Origin: Martinezella lusitana
Lineage (GTDB): Bacteria; Pseudomonadota; Alphaproteobacteria; Rhizobiales; Rhizobiaceae
DNA length: 64,000 nucleotides
NCBI RefSeq assembly: GCF_014207095.1
Contig: NZ_JACHBG010000003.1
Span: 372,001-436,000, forward strand
Reading direction: 5' to 3'
The stretch's first letter is position 1. The number at the start of each line of letters is the position of its first letter. Below, one piece after another: positions 26,715 through 35,414 of this stretch. The translations under genes and the position numbers were made by a program. The notes beneath the pieces were generated by a model. That model saw nothing but the letters and a program-made list of their open reading frames with translations, was not told the origin of the DNA and made no database searches.

Positions 26715-28501
26715 TGCCGGTACTGAATGTTTCTGGATTGACCGTAGAGCGCAGCGACGGCGCGTCGATCATCGAAGATGTTTCGCTTGCCCTTGAAGTC
26801 GGCGAGGTGATGGGTGTCGTCGGCGAATCCGGCTCTGGAAAGTCGACTTTGGCGCTGGCGCTTCTCGGCCATGCGCGCCATGGCGTCCGTATCGGAGCGG
26901 GTTCGGTGCGCATAGCGGATACGGAAATGCTGGAGCTGGATAAGGCCGCGCTACGCACGGCGCGCAGTGGCCTCGTCGCCTATGTCGCCCAGGATCCGGG
27001 TGCGGCGCTCAATCCGATGCTAAAGCTCGGCACGCTGCTGACGGAGGGTTTGAGCGGCACCAGCGCGGAGAAGACCGAACGGGCGCGGGAAATATTGCGC
27101 AAGGTCGGCTTACCCGGCGACGACAAGTTCCTTGAGCGGCGACCTCGCCAATTGTCGGGCGGCCAGCAGCAGCGCATTGCAATCGCAATGGCGGTGATTG
27201 CCAGACCCAAGCTCATCATCCTAGACGAACCCACAACGGGCCTCGACGTCCTGACGCGGAGCAAGGTGCTGGAGCTGATCCGGCAGCTTTGTGTCTCCGA
27301 CAATCTGACGGCGATCTACGTCAGCCACGATCTTGCCGTCATTGCCAATGTGGCCGATCACGTGACAGTCATGTATGGCGGCCAGGTCGTCGAACAGGGA
27401 CGGATGCGAGATGTTCTGGCGACCCCACGCCACCCCTATACTCGCGCACTGCTCGATGCCGTTCCCTCAGTCCAGTTGCGGCAGGCGCTGCGCCCGATCC
27501 GAGGGCGCGTGCCGGCCGTCGGCGAAGGGCCGAGCGGCTGCATTTTCTCGGACAGGTGCGATCATGCGATCGAGGAATGCCGGGTTCGGCCTGGGCTGAA
27601 ATTGGCGGGCGGTAGTCTCGTGCGCTGTTGGCGCCCCGAACTGGCGCACTGCCTCACCGGACTTTCAAGAGGTTCCGACCACCTGGAGAAGGCAACGGTT
27701 GTTAAAGCTCCGCCTATGCTGACGGCGACGGGACTTAATGCCTTCTACGGTAGTTGGCAGGTGTTGCATGACGTCGATCTTCGCGTGGAGCCGGGTCGCT
27801 GTCTCGCCGTGGTCGGCGAGTCCGGAAGCGGCAAGACGACCCTGTCGCGCTGCCTGATCGGGTTGCACGACAATGCAACCGGGCAATTGAGCCTCGACGG
27901 CGCATCCTTGCCTATAACGGTGGGCAAGCGTGACCAGAATGCCCGGCGGCAGCTGCAATATATCTTTCAGAACCCGAATGCCTCTCTGAACCCCCGCCGC
28001 ACGATCGGCGGGAGCCTGGAAGCGGCGATTTTCGACGATGTCGACAGGCGGAGCGGCAGGGCCAAGGCCATCATCGCCGAGGCGCTCGACCGCGTGGGCA
28101 TCTCCGTCGACCTCGCATCGCGTTTCCCGTCCGAACTGTCCGGGGGCCAGCGGCAGCGCGTTGCGATTGCCCGTGCCCTCGTCGCCAAACCAGCCGTGCT
28201 CTTATGCGATGAGGTGACCTCCTCGCTCGACGTTTCGGTACAGGCGTCCGTCATCGAATTGCTCCGCAGTCTGCTCGACGATGGTCTCGGCATGCTGTTC
28301 GTCACGCACGACCTGGCCGTGGTTCGCAACATTGCCGACGAGGTCGTCGTTCTGGCCGGCGGCCGGGTGGTCGAGCGTGGCGCGACGAGCGCCGTGCTGC
28401 AGGCGCCGCAACATCCCTACACACGCTCTCTGCTCGCAAACACCTTGCAGCTGCCGACCGATGCCGGCTGCCCGAGCATGAAGCCCGCTGCGGCAAGATA
28501 G
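26711..28501 (+). CDS. Fused double ATPase (DppD-DppF) of second peptide-type importer
   Basis: 596 residues with two complete ABC domains: GESGSGKST / LSGGQQQRIAIAM / LIILDEPTTGLD, then GESGSGKTT / LSGGQRQRVAIARAL / LLCDEVTSSLD. Between them is the oligopeptide-type C-terminal element (SGCIFSDRCDHAIEEC), which the other fused ATPase in this window lacks. The start is the first of two tandem ATGs overlapping the permease stop. It provides both ATP sites for the importer. Confidence 0.94.
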   Translation: MMPVLNVSGLTVERSDGASIIEDVSLALEVGEVMGVVGESGSGKSTLALALLGHARHGVRIGAGSVRIADTEMLELDKAALRTARSGLVAYVAQDPGAALNPMLKLGTLLTEGLSGTSAEKTERAREILRKVGLPGDDKFLERRPRQLSGGQQQRIAIAMAVIARPKLIILDEPTTGLDVLTRSKVLELIRQLCVSDNLTAIYVSHDLAVIANVADHVTVMYGGQVVEQGRMRDVLATPRHPYTRALLDAVPSVQLRQALRPIRGRVPAVGEGPSGCIFSDRCDHAIEECRVRPGLKLAGGSLVRCWRPELAHCLTGLSRGSDHLEKATVVKAPPMLTATGLNAFYGSWQVLHDVDLRVEPGRCLAVVGESGSGKTTLSRCLIGLHDNATGQLSLDGASLPITVGKRDQNARRQLQYIFQNPNASLNPRRTIGGSLEAAIFDDVDRRSGRAKAIIAEALDRVGISVDLASRFPSELSGGQRQRVAIARALVAKPAVLLCDEVTSSLDVSVQASVIELLRSLLDDGLGMLFVTHDLAVVRNIADEVVVLAGGRVVERGATSAVLQAPQHPYTRSLLANTLQLPTDAGCPSMKPAAAR

Positions 28502-28547
28502 GCCGCGATCAGTTCACACACTGTCCATCCAACAAGAGGAGAAAACG

Positions 28548-28994
28548 ATGGCAAGTCACTTTGACGGACTATTGAACGAAACGATGCCGCTGCTGGAAGT
28601 CGATTTCACGGCCGAAGGGGCGCTGGCCGATCTGCAGGATCCGCCGAATACAGGCGGCTTCGAACTCGTCGGCAGCCTCGTGCAACCGAAGTCTCCGATC
28701 CATATGACGCATATCTGGATTACTGAAACCGAACAGCCGATCCATTGGGTCTCGGAACACGTCCATGACTATGATGAGGTTCTGATCTGGACCGGCAGCG
28801 ACCCGAACAATCCGCGCGATCTGGGCGCCGAAATCTATATCGACATCGAGGGGGAGCGGCGCACGATCACCGCCTCCGGCTCGATCTTCATTCCGGCCGG
28901 CGTCAAGCATTGCCCGCTCGGCATCAATCGCGTCTGGCGGCCGTTTACCTTCCATGCCCTGTCGCTGGCCTCGACCTACAAGGCGAAAGTTTGA
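28548..28994 (+). CDS. Cupin-fold protein at end of peptide-importer operon
   Basis: 148 residues. HWVSEHVHDYDEVLIWTG and FIPAGVKHCPLGINRV match the two cupin motifs with histidines and a glutamate available as metal ligands. AAGAGGAG precedes the start. It follows the ATPase by 46 bases on the same strand and probably acts on, or senses, the imported compound. No specific reaction can be named. Confidence 0.8.
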   Translation: MASHFDGLLNETMPLLEVDFTAEGALADLQDPPNTGGFELVGSLVQPKSPIHMTHIWITETEQPIHWVSEHVHDYDEVLIWTGSDPNNPRDLGAEIYIDIEGERRTITASGSIFIPAGVKHCPLGINRVWRPFTFHALSLASTYKAKV

Positions 28995-29056
28995 TCGGCA
29001 TCAAGCATAAGCTTCCGTCGGTGGTGCTTCTGCCGACGGGGCCTTCCGCATTGACC

Positions 29057-29108
29057 TAGAGCCGGATGATTTTAGGTCGAGTCGACCTAAAATTTGAATC
29101 CGCTCTAG
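29057..29108. repeat. Intergenic palindrome with nested hairpin
   Basis: ATTTTAGGTCGA at 29069-29080 and TCGACCTAAAAT at 29082-29093 form a perfect 12-bp inverted repeat with a one-base centre; outside it TAGAGCCGGAT and ATCCGCTCTA pair with one bulge. It lies between convergent genes (cupin and ROK kinase) and may terminate both. Confidence 0.6.
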
Positions 29109-29119
29109 AATCAAAGAGG

Positions 29120-29171
29120 TAGAGCATGATGTCGTCCGAAAACCGCTTACACTTTTCGGCATCATGCTCTA
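29120..29171. repeat. Palindromic element overlapping the ROK kinase stop codon
   Basis: TAGAGCATGATG at 29120-29131 and CATCATGCTCTA at 29160-29171 are perfectly complementary; inside, CCGAAAA (29136-29142) pairs with TTTTCGG (29153-29159). The last three bases (29169-29171) are the TAG stop of the minus-strand kinase gene, so the repeat end supplies the stop codon. The sequence style is that of rhizobial intergenic mosaic elements. Confidence 0.7.
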
Positions 29172-29888
29172 GAACCGTAGGTCTTCATCCTTCCAGAGAC
29201 GGAAGCCGCCGAGAAACGCATTCTCGTTGTCGCCGGCGCGGCAGCCATCGGGCAACTCATCCAACTTGTCGACATTGCCGCCACCGATGACGATCTCATG
29301 CGGCAGTAGCGCCGCCTGCAATTTGGCCACCACTTTCTCGACCGACTTGCGCCATTTCTTCTTGCCGTATTTTTCCAGGCCGCGCTCGCCGACATAATCC
29401 TCGAACGTGCCATCCTTCTTGTAGGGCAGATGCGCAAGCTCCATGGGCAGACAGACGTAATGGACGATCATGGTCGAGCCCAAACCGGTGCCGAGCCCCA
29501 GAAACAGCATGTTGCCGCCTTTATAGCTGCCGATTGCCTGCATGACCGCATCGTTGACGAGCCTGACGGGCTTGCCGAAGGCGGCGGAAAAGTCGAAGTC
29601 TTTCCAGCCAGGCCCGAGATTGTGCGGCTCGATTGCCGGCCTGTTATTTGCGACCGGGCCGGGATATCCCATGCCGATAACGTCAAACTGCCAGTCGGCT
29701 GTAAGCTGCTTGACGGCCTCGACCATCTTTTGCGCCGACATCTCCATGCCGGAGGGAGCCGTACGGCGCTCGCTACCAGAACTTAGCCGAACCTTGACGT
29801 GAGAGCCGCCAAGATCGATTGCCAATACGACAAGATCCTTGGCTGCGGCTGATGGCGCTTGCTTGGCAGACTTAGGTTTTACGCTCAC
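29169..29888 (-). CDS. ROK-family kinase, polyphosphate-glucokinase-like
   Basis: 239 residues. The phosphate motif DLGGSHVKV near residue 25, GMGYPGPV, and LGTGLGSTMI match sugar kinases; the stretch MELAHLPYKKDGTFEDYVGE, then the KKWRKSV region and IVIGGGNVDKL follow the polyphosphate glucokinase pattern, and the zinc-cysteine motif of regulatory ROK proteins is absent. It is likely to phosphorylate glucose from polyphosphate or ATP. It lies 39 bases downstream of a glucoamylase gene on the same strand, which would supply glucose. Confidence 0.85.
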   Translation of the reverse strand: MSVKPKSAKQAPSAAAKDLVVLAIDLGGSHVKVRLSSGSERRTAPSGMEMSAQKMVEAVKQLTADWQFDVIGMGYPGPVANNRPAIEPHNLGPGWKDFDFSAAFGKPVRLVNDAVMQAIGSYKGGNMLFLGLGTGLGSTMIVHYVCLPMELAHLPYKKDGTFEDYVGERGLEKYGKKKWRKSVEKVVAKLQAALLPHEIVIGGGNVDKLDELPDGCRAGDNENAFLGGFRLWKDEDLRF

Positions 29889-29927
29889 GATGCGCTTCCC
29901 TCCGGGTACGTTTATTGCGATTGAGGT

Positions 29928-32351
29928 TTACTTGGCCTTGTCGGAAATGGTCACCGAAAAATCCGCTCCCTCCCAATGGTCGGTATCGGGCCAGTAGAAG
30001 GTGAACACGATGGGTGTGCCGATGGGCAGCCGCTCTGTCGCAAGCTCGACCACATCGATACCGAAGCCGTTTTGCCGGGTCGCGATATCGTTTTCACTCG
30101 CCCAGCCATCTGAGCTCCAGCGAATGATTGCTTTCGCCATCACTTCGATCCTAAGGCGCTTGCCTGCCGGGACCTGCGACATCTTGTTGTTGAAGCGCCA
30201 GAGCACGAAGGGCGCGGTCGTCTTGTTCCTGACGTAACGTTCGACGCCCTGCGGCGGCATATCGAAGACGGCATTGTCCTTCAGCGAACGCAGTAGCTTG
30301 ATATGCTCGGCATGAGCCCATACGAGCGGCATGGCGCTGCCAGACGGTTCACCGAAGACGAGGCCCCGCTCAGGCATATCGGGCTTATCCCAGACCTGCT
30401 CGGGCAATAGCCCGCCCGGTCCGGCCGATCCCTCAAGCGCTCCGAGCAAGGCGATGGCGGCTTTTGGCCTGCCGGCGGCAAGTTCATAATGGGCACGCTC
30501 GCCGGCCAGCAATGGCCAAGGGCGACCGATACCGGTACCGTCAAAGGCGCTGCCATCCTCGTGTTCCCCATAGCCGTCGCCCGTATAGCGATACCAGAGC
30601 GGGCCTTGCGGCAGATCGCATTTGAGTTGCGCGTCGATCACCTTGACCGTGTCGACAATGCGCGGATCGTTGGCGGCGCGTAGGCCGAACCGGACGAGCG
30701 CCAGGGCATCAGGGCTGACGACACGGGCAGTCGGCAGATAGGACTCCGCAGGCGGGCGGTTCTTGATCGGCACGAAGCCATCGGCGGGCGAGGCGCCTTC
30801 GGCAATGTCCGGGGGCGCGATGCGGACATAGTAGCCCTTGACCCCGAGATTCGCAGTGGTGCTGTCCGCATCGACATAGGTCCAGCGCTCAACCTGATCG
30901 TTCCAGGCGTCCGCCGTCTGCCTGAGGTAATCGGCATTGTGATCGTGCCCGGCAATTTCCAGAATGTCGGCGGCGGCGAGCAGCGCGGCGATTTCGACCG
31001 CGAGGGTGAAGGGGGAAAAGCCGCCGTCTTCCTCCCAGCGGTCTTCGCCAGTCACCGGGCCGTTGACGACCACGTAGCGAGCCGCTTTCTCGACCATCGA
31101 GACATAGGAGAGCAGAGCGTCGCCGGTCAGCGCGCCCTCGCGGCGCAGCGCGTCTGCAAGCAGGATCGGAAAGGCGCACTCATCCATCTGTATGCCGGTC
31201 CAGTAGGGCTCGCCGTCGAGCCAGGCATTCTGCGGCCAATGTCCATCAGCCTCCTGGATCGCGCGCAGATAGGCGAGGATGCGGATTGCGTCCTGCGGAG
31301 CGCCTGCTGCAAGAAAGCCTCCGGCCGTCTCGACCAGATCGCGCGGCCAGACCAGATGATAGCCGCCAAGATCCTCGTCGCCCTTGGCGAAACCCCAGGG
31401 AATGGAGAGCGAGGCGACGGCAGGTCCTTCGAACGACAACGGCCGGTGCGTTGCAAGCACGGCGGTCGATATCCGGTAGCGATTGAGTTCGGGCGGCGGC
31501 GCTCTCGGCTCGTCCAGTGCCAGCAGCGTGCTCTGCCATTTCCGCCAGTCGGCAATATAGGAGCGTTCGGCATCCTTGTAGCCGGCTTGCAAGCTGGCGA
31601 GTGCGTTGTAGCCTGCTTCCTCGGCGCGGTTTCCGAAGCCGAGTGACAGAAGGACCGTGTCGCTGCCGGCAGCAAGGTCGATTTCGCCTGTCAGCGCCAC
31701 ATTGCCGTTGGCGGCATGGGCAATACGGGGATCCAGCTGGCCAGTTTCCTGAAGCTGGCGCCATCCGTCGGAAATGCCGACATAGCCGGACGACGCGGTT
31801 CGCCATCCGCCGCTCACGGCAAGCGCCAGCGAGATTCCGCCTCTGCCCTTCGCAAAGAGCATCGGCGTGCCCTTGTAGTCTCCCACCCAGCCGGTATTCC
31901 CGGCACCGGCATTGATGAGATGCGGGGCGGCCAGCACATAAAGCCGGTAGTCGTGAACCGATCCGTGCAAGGCTTCGAACGATATCTGCTGCAGCAGGCT
32001 GTTGCGCACGGGATCGACGATAATGCGTTTGATGATGCGGTAGCGCCCGTCGAGGGCCGTATTGACGAGGCGATAGGCGGGGACGCCGTCCTCGATCGTC
32101 GTGACCACGCTTTCAGTATCGCGTTTTTCCTCGGAGAAGTAGCCGTCAGGACCGGTCACGATCAGGCCGATGTCGCGCGTACACGCGCAATCGACCCGCG
32201 GAAAATAAACCTCGTTGAGAATGCCGTGGCTCAGTGTGAACCAGATGCGGCACGCCGGCGAGAGAGCCGTTCCGACACCGCTTTTTGCGCTGGATGTCCA
32301 ACGAGGAGCGATACCCCCCGCACTAGAGGCCGAGATATCGTCCTGTATCAT
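29928..32351 (-). CDS. GH15 glucoamylase (glucan 1,4-alpha-glucosidase)
   Basis: 807 residues. The N-terminal ~270 residues form the bacterial glucoamylase beta-sandwich (CRIWFTLSHGILNEVYFPRVD); the (alpha/alpha)6 barrel follows with LVWPRDLVETAGG, WTGIQMDE and LLPEQVWDKPD, regions that carry the catalytic acid and base glutamates in this family. A C-terminal ~110-residue domain resembles a starch-binding or accessory beta domain. No signal peptide is seen, so it should be cytoplasmic and act on internal or imported glucans. The start at 32351 is preceded by GGAG. The ROK kinase follows in the same operon. Confidence 0.92.
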   Translation of the reverse strand: MIQDDISASSAGGIAPRWTSSAKSGVGTALSPACRIWFTLSHGILNEVYFPRVDCACTRDIGLIVTGPDGYFSEEKRDTESVVTTIEDGVPAYRLVNTALDGRYRIIKRIIVDPVRNSLLQQISFEALHGSVHDYRLYVLAAPHLINAGAGNTGWVGDYKGTPMLFAKGRGGISLALAVSGGWRTASSGYVGISDGWRQLQETGQLDPRIAHAANGNVALTGEIDLAAGSDTVLLSLGFGNRAEEAGYNALASLQAGYKDAERSYIADWRKWQSTLLALDEPRAPPPELNRYRISTAVLATHRPLSFEGPAVASLSIPWGFAKGDEDLGGYHLVWPRDLVETAGGFLAAGAPQDAIRILAYLRAIQEADGHWPQNAWLDGEPYWTGIQMDECAFPILLADALRREGALTGDALLSYVSMVEKAARYVVVNGPVTGEDRWEEDGGFSPFTLAVEIAALLAAADILEIAGHDHNADYLRQTADAWNDQVERWTYVDADSTTANLGVKGYYVRIAPPDIAEGASPADGFVPIKNRPPAESYLPTARVVSPDALALVRFGLRAANDPRIVDTVKVIDAQLKCDLPQGPLWYRYTGDGYGEHEDGSAFDGTGIGRPWPLLAGERAHYELAAGRPKAAIALLGALEGSAGPGGLLPEQVWDKPDMPERGLVFGEPSGSAMPLVWAHAEHIKLLRSLKDNAVFDMPPQGVERYVRNKTTAPFVLWRFNNKMSQVPAGKRLRIEVMAKAIIRWSSDGWASENDIATRQNGFGIDVVELATERLPIGTPIVFTFYWPDTDHWEGADFSVTISDKAK

Positions 32352-32615
32352 TCGTTTATCTCCGTTGCCGTTGCAATCTGCTCCGACAAAACGGCTTCGG
32401 CAAGTGCTGCGTGTGAAGATGTTGTCGCAGATCTGACGGCCTTCCGTCTGATCACGGATCATGCTTGGCGGTAGCAAAATCGCCAAATTGACATATTAAT
32501 GAGCATGTTAAATAGTTGATCTGGGTAGGAGACTGATCGGCGAGCGAGTTTGACGCTCGATCGCATGAATCATGCCTCAAAACGCTCCGTCGGTTCCAGC
32601 TAAGAGGCTTTTCAG

Positions 32616-33566
32616 ATGCAATCAAAGCACCTCGTCGACCCCCAACTTCTGCCCTTGCTCGATGTGTTGGTGGAGCAGGACTTCTCGATCGAAATGCTTC
32701 CCGGGCTGAGACGGCTGTTCGACGAGCAAATGGCGGCAATGCCGAAGGCTGAGGTATCGGGCGTGCTGGCCCATGAATTCATGGTCTCTGCTGCCGACGG
32801 GTATTCCATCCGCGTTCTGGCCTACCGGCCGGAGCAGTCGCCGGCGCGTCTGCCGGGGATCGTGCATATTCACGGTGGCGGCTTCGTCGTCGGTAATCCG
32901 AATATGGACGATGCGGACAATCGTGCGCTCTGTCGCGATCTCGGCTGCGCCATCTTTTCCATCGACTATCGGCTAGCGCCGGAACATGCCCATCCGATTC
33001 CGATCGAAGACTGTTACGCAGCGCTCCTCCATATCTACGAACATGCAGACGAACTTGGCGTTCTCCCGAACAGGATCGGCGTCAAGGGAGAGAGTGCAGG
33101 CGGAGGGCTTGCCGCCGCCCTGGCGTTGCTGGCTCGGGATCGCAAGCAGGTTCCGCTCGCCTTTCAGCATCTCGCCTATCCGATGCTCGATGATTGCACT
33201 TGCGTTGCCGCCAATCCGCATCCCTATACCGGCGAGTTTGTCTGGACGGCGAAGATGAACCGCTTTGGGTGGACGTCTCTTCTCGGGCATGCCCCCGGGA
33301 CAGATGAGGTTTCACCTTACGCATCGCCTGCACGCGCCGACGACCTGGCGGGACTGCCACCCTGCTTCATGATGACCGGGACGCTGGATCTTTTCCTTGA
33401 GGAAGATCTGGAATATGCGCGGCGCCTCATCCGGGCCGGTGTGCCGACGGAATTGCATGTCTACCCCGGCGCATTTCACGCCTTCGATTTTCAGAGGGAT
33501 GCCGATGTAACGGTGCAATACCGCGCCGACAGCCTGGCTGCTCTTCGTCGATTTCTAGAAGCTTAA
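32616..33566 (+). CDS. Alpha/beta hydrolase, HSL-type esterase
   Basis: 316-residue cytoplasmic hydrolase of the hormone-sensitive-lipase-like group. The oxyanion motif HIHGGGFVVG, nucleophile GESAGGG, acid in GTLDLFLEED and histidine in GAFHAFDF give a complete catalytic triad. It would cleave short-chain esters. It starts in the opposite direction to the glucoamylase gene and has no operon partner on its own strand. Confidence 0.92.
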   Translation: MQSKHLVDPQLLPLLDVLVEQDFSIEMLPGLRRLFDEQMAAMPKAEVSGVLAHEFMVSAADGYSIRVLAYRPEQSPARLPGIVHIHGGGFVVGNPNMDDADNRALCRDLGCAIFSIDYRLAPEHAHPIPIEDCYAALLHIYEHADELGVLPNRIGVKGESAGGGLAAALALLARDRKQVPLAFQHLAYPMLDDCTCVAANPHPYTGEFVWTAKMNRFGWTSLLGHAPGTDEVSPYASPARADDLAGLPPCFMMTGTLDLFLEEDLEYARRLIRAGVPTELHVYPGAFHAFDFQRDADVTVQYRADSLAALRRFLEA

Positions 33567-33960
33567 TCGAGCCACGGCACTCTGCTGCGCTGGTGGCGGG
33601 ATCGGTTCATAGTTTGCGCGCCGTTGATGTCTATGTAGAAAGTATTGACTTACCTAAGATGGGCCTTCCCGGCTGCGACTATCCGTGGTCTTGCGGCGCA
33701 ACAAGCTCTGCCATCACCGTGCGATCGAAACTCCGGCGGGTGTCGGCTTCAAACGCAAGCCGCCGATCTTCATGAAGGCTGGAGACCAGATTGCGGTCGA
33801 GATCGAGAAGATCGGCTGGCTCGAAAATCATGTTGTCGCCGAGAGCTGATTTCGGCAGCCGACGTCAGGCAATTTAGCAGGTGAGTGGTCCGTCCCGAAC
33901 CATGCGCCGCGGGCTTGCGCGAATGCGGAGATGCGCCAGGCATGGCTGGCGCATCTCGTT
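33567..33960. other. Intergenic gap containing a gene remnant
   Basis: 394 bases between the esterase and cytochrome genes. The only coding-like piece is the fumarylacetoacetate-hydrolase fragment at 33724-33849, listed separately. Nothing else was recognised. Confidence 0.55.
33724..33849 (+). pseudogene. C-terminal fragment of a fumarylacetoacetate-hydrolase-family gene
   Basis: Read in frame from 33724, the ~41 codons give IETPAGVGFKRKPPIFMK, continue through AGDQIAVEIEKIGWLENHVV and end at TGA. This matches the C-terminal end of FAH-family hydrolases (TPAGVG, then the GD..EVEIE..G.L.N.V pattern). The upstream part of the gene is missing: the frame before this point shows no FAH features. 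It is a decayed remnant, evidence of deletion here. Confidence 0.65.
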
Positions 33961-35400
33961 TTACGTTGTGCTGGCGGCATCCTTCCGCCTGGCTGTCCGT
34001 GACATTGCAATGACCGCGATGATGAGGATGACGATCAGGCCAGCTGCGACCATTACCGGCACGATATAGGGCTGCACCGTCGCGAGGAACGGCATCGGAC
34101 CACCCTTTCGCGCAGTCGCGACATCGTCCGGAGTAACCTTTGCGTCTGGATTGCCGAAGCGGGTCAGCACGTAGTTGGCGATGTCTGCGACCTGTCCGTC
34201 AGTCAGAGGCGTGACATAGGATTGGTTGCCGAAGCCCGGCATAAGGACTTCCTGGCCGCCTACCTCGCGCTCCACTCCGTAGAGGATCGTCGCCACCAGA
34301 TTGGCTGGATTGCGCGCGCCCGTCGCCGTATTGCGGAATAGTGAGGGATAAGCCTGGTTGGTGCTGCCGGCACCATCGGGCTGATGACAGCTTGCGCAAT
34401 AGCCGCTGTAAAGTTCGGCGCCGGTTTTCAGGCTCTCATGCGCATTGGGTGGAAAAAGGCCTCGGATCGATGGTTCGTCGGATGCCCGCGCGCCAAAATC
34501 GTGCGCGGCTTTCTTGTCCATGGGATCGCGGACCGGCGGCGTCGATTTCAGGTAGGCGGCAAGCGCCTTCAGGTCGTTCTCGGGCAGACGCTGCAGGCTG
34601 TTCTGGACGGCTTCCGCCATTCCGCCGGCTGCCTGCGCCTTGCTGTCCAGATGGCCGGTGCGGAAATATTGCACCAGATCAGTCTCGCTCCAGGCACCAA
34701 TGCCGCTGATCGGATCGGAGGTGATGTTCGGCGCATACCAGGGGCCGACGAAGCCGCCTGTCAGGGCGGCATCTGCGCCTTGCCCCATCAGCAGATTGCG
34801 CGGCGCGTGGCAGGATGCGCAGTGGCCGAGCGCACCGGCCAGATAGGCACCCCTGTTGATCTCGTCGCTCTTGGAGGTATCCGGCACGAAGGGGCTGCGA
34901 TCGGCGAAGAGAAGATTCCACGCCGCCATCGAGAAGCGAATGTTAAAGGGGAAGGGCAGTTGAGTCGCGTTCTCCGGTGCTTCCTCAACCGGTTGAACGC
35001 CATGCATGAAATAAGCATAGAGTGCCTGCATGTCCTGGTCGCTTATCGCGCCATAGGCATCGTAGGGCATGGCGGGATAGAGGTGAGCGCCGTCTTTCCG
35101 GATGCCCTTTCGCACCGCTCTTTCGAAATCCTCCTCCGAATAGTCACCTATTCCGAACGCCTTCGAAGGAGTGATGTTGGACGAATAGATCGTGCCGAGC
35201 GGAGAGACGATGCCATAGCCGCCGGCAAAGGATTTCCCGGTTCTCGGCGCGGTGTGGCAGGCCATGCAATCGGCCGCAGTCGCAATTGCCTTGCCTTTGT
35301 CGACTAGGGCAGTGAGATCCTCGGCGGCAGCCGCTGCAGAGGCAGAGCCGAACGTAAGGCTCAAAAGCGCCAAGCCGGCGAGACGGGGGATCGTTCTCAT
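33961..35400 (-). CDS. Membrane-anchored triheme cytochrome c subunit of sugar/alcohol dehydrogenase
   Basis: 479 residues. A signal peptide precedes three c-type heme sites: CMACH near residues 45-49, CASCH near 194-198 and CASCH near 335-339. A C-terminal membrane helix (IVPVMVAAGLIVILIIAVIAM) anchors it, facing the periplasm. This is the architecture of the cytochrome subunit of gluconate/sorbitol/FAD-glucose dehydrogenase, passing electrons to ubiquinone. ATG 35400 is chosen because GGGAGG lies 8 bases upstream; ATGs at 35406 and 35418 are alternatives. Last gene of a three-gene operon. Confidence 0.92.
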   Translation of the reverse strand: MRTIPRLAGLALLSLTFGSASAAAAAEDLTALVDKGKAIATAADCMACHTAPRTGKSFAGGYGIVSPLGTIYSSNITPSKAFGIGDYSEEDFERAVRKGIRKDGAHLYPAMPYDAYGAISDQDMQALYAYFMHGVQPVEEAPENATQLPFPFNIRFSMAAWNLLFADRSPFVPDTSKSDEINRGAYLAGALGHCASCHAPRNLLMGQGADAALTGGFVGPWYAPNITSDPISGIGAWSETDLVQYFRTGHLDSKAQAAGGMAEAVQNSLQRLPENDLKALAAYLKSTPPVRDPMDKKAAHDFGARASDEPSIRGLFPPNAHESLKTGAELYSGYCASCHQPDGAGSTNQAYPSLFRNTATGARNPANLVATILYGVEREVGGQEVLMPGFGNQSYVTPLTDGQVADIANYVLTRFGNPDAKVTPDDVATARKGGPMPFLATVQPYIVPVMVAAGLIVILIIAVIAMSRTARRKDAASTT

Positions 35401-35414
35401 CGTCATCACCTCCC

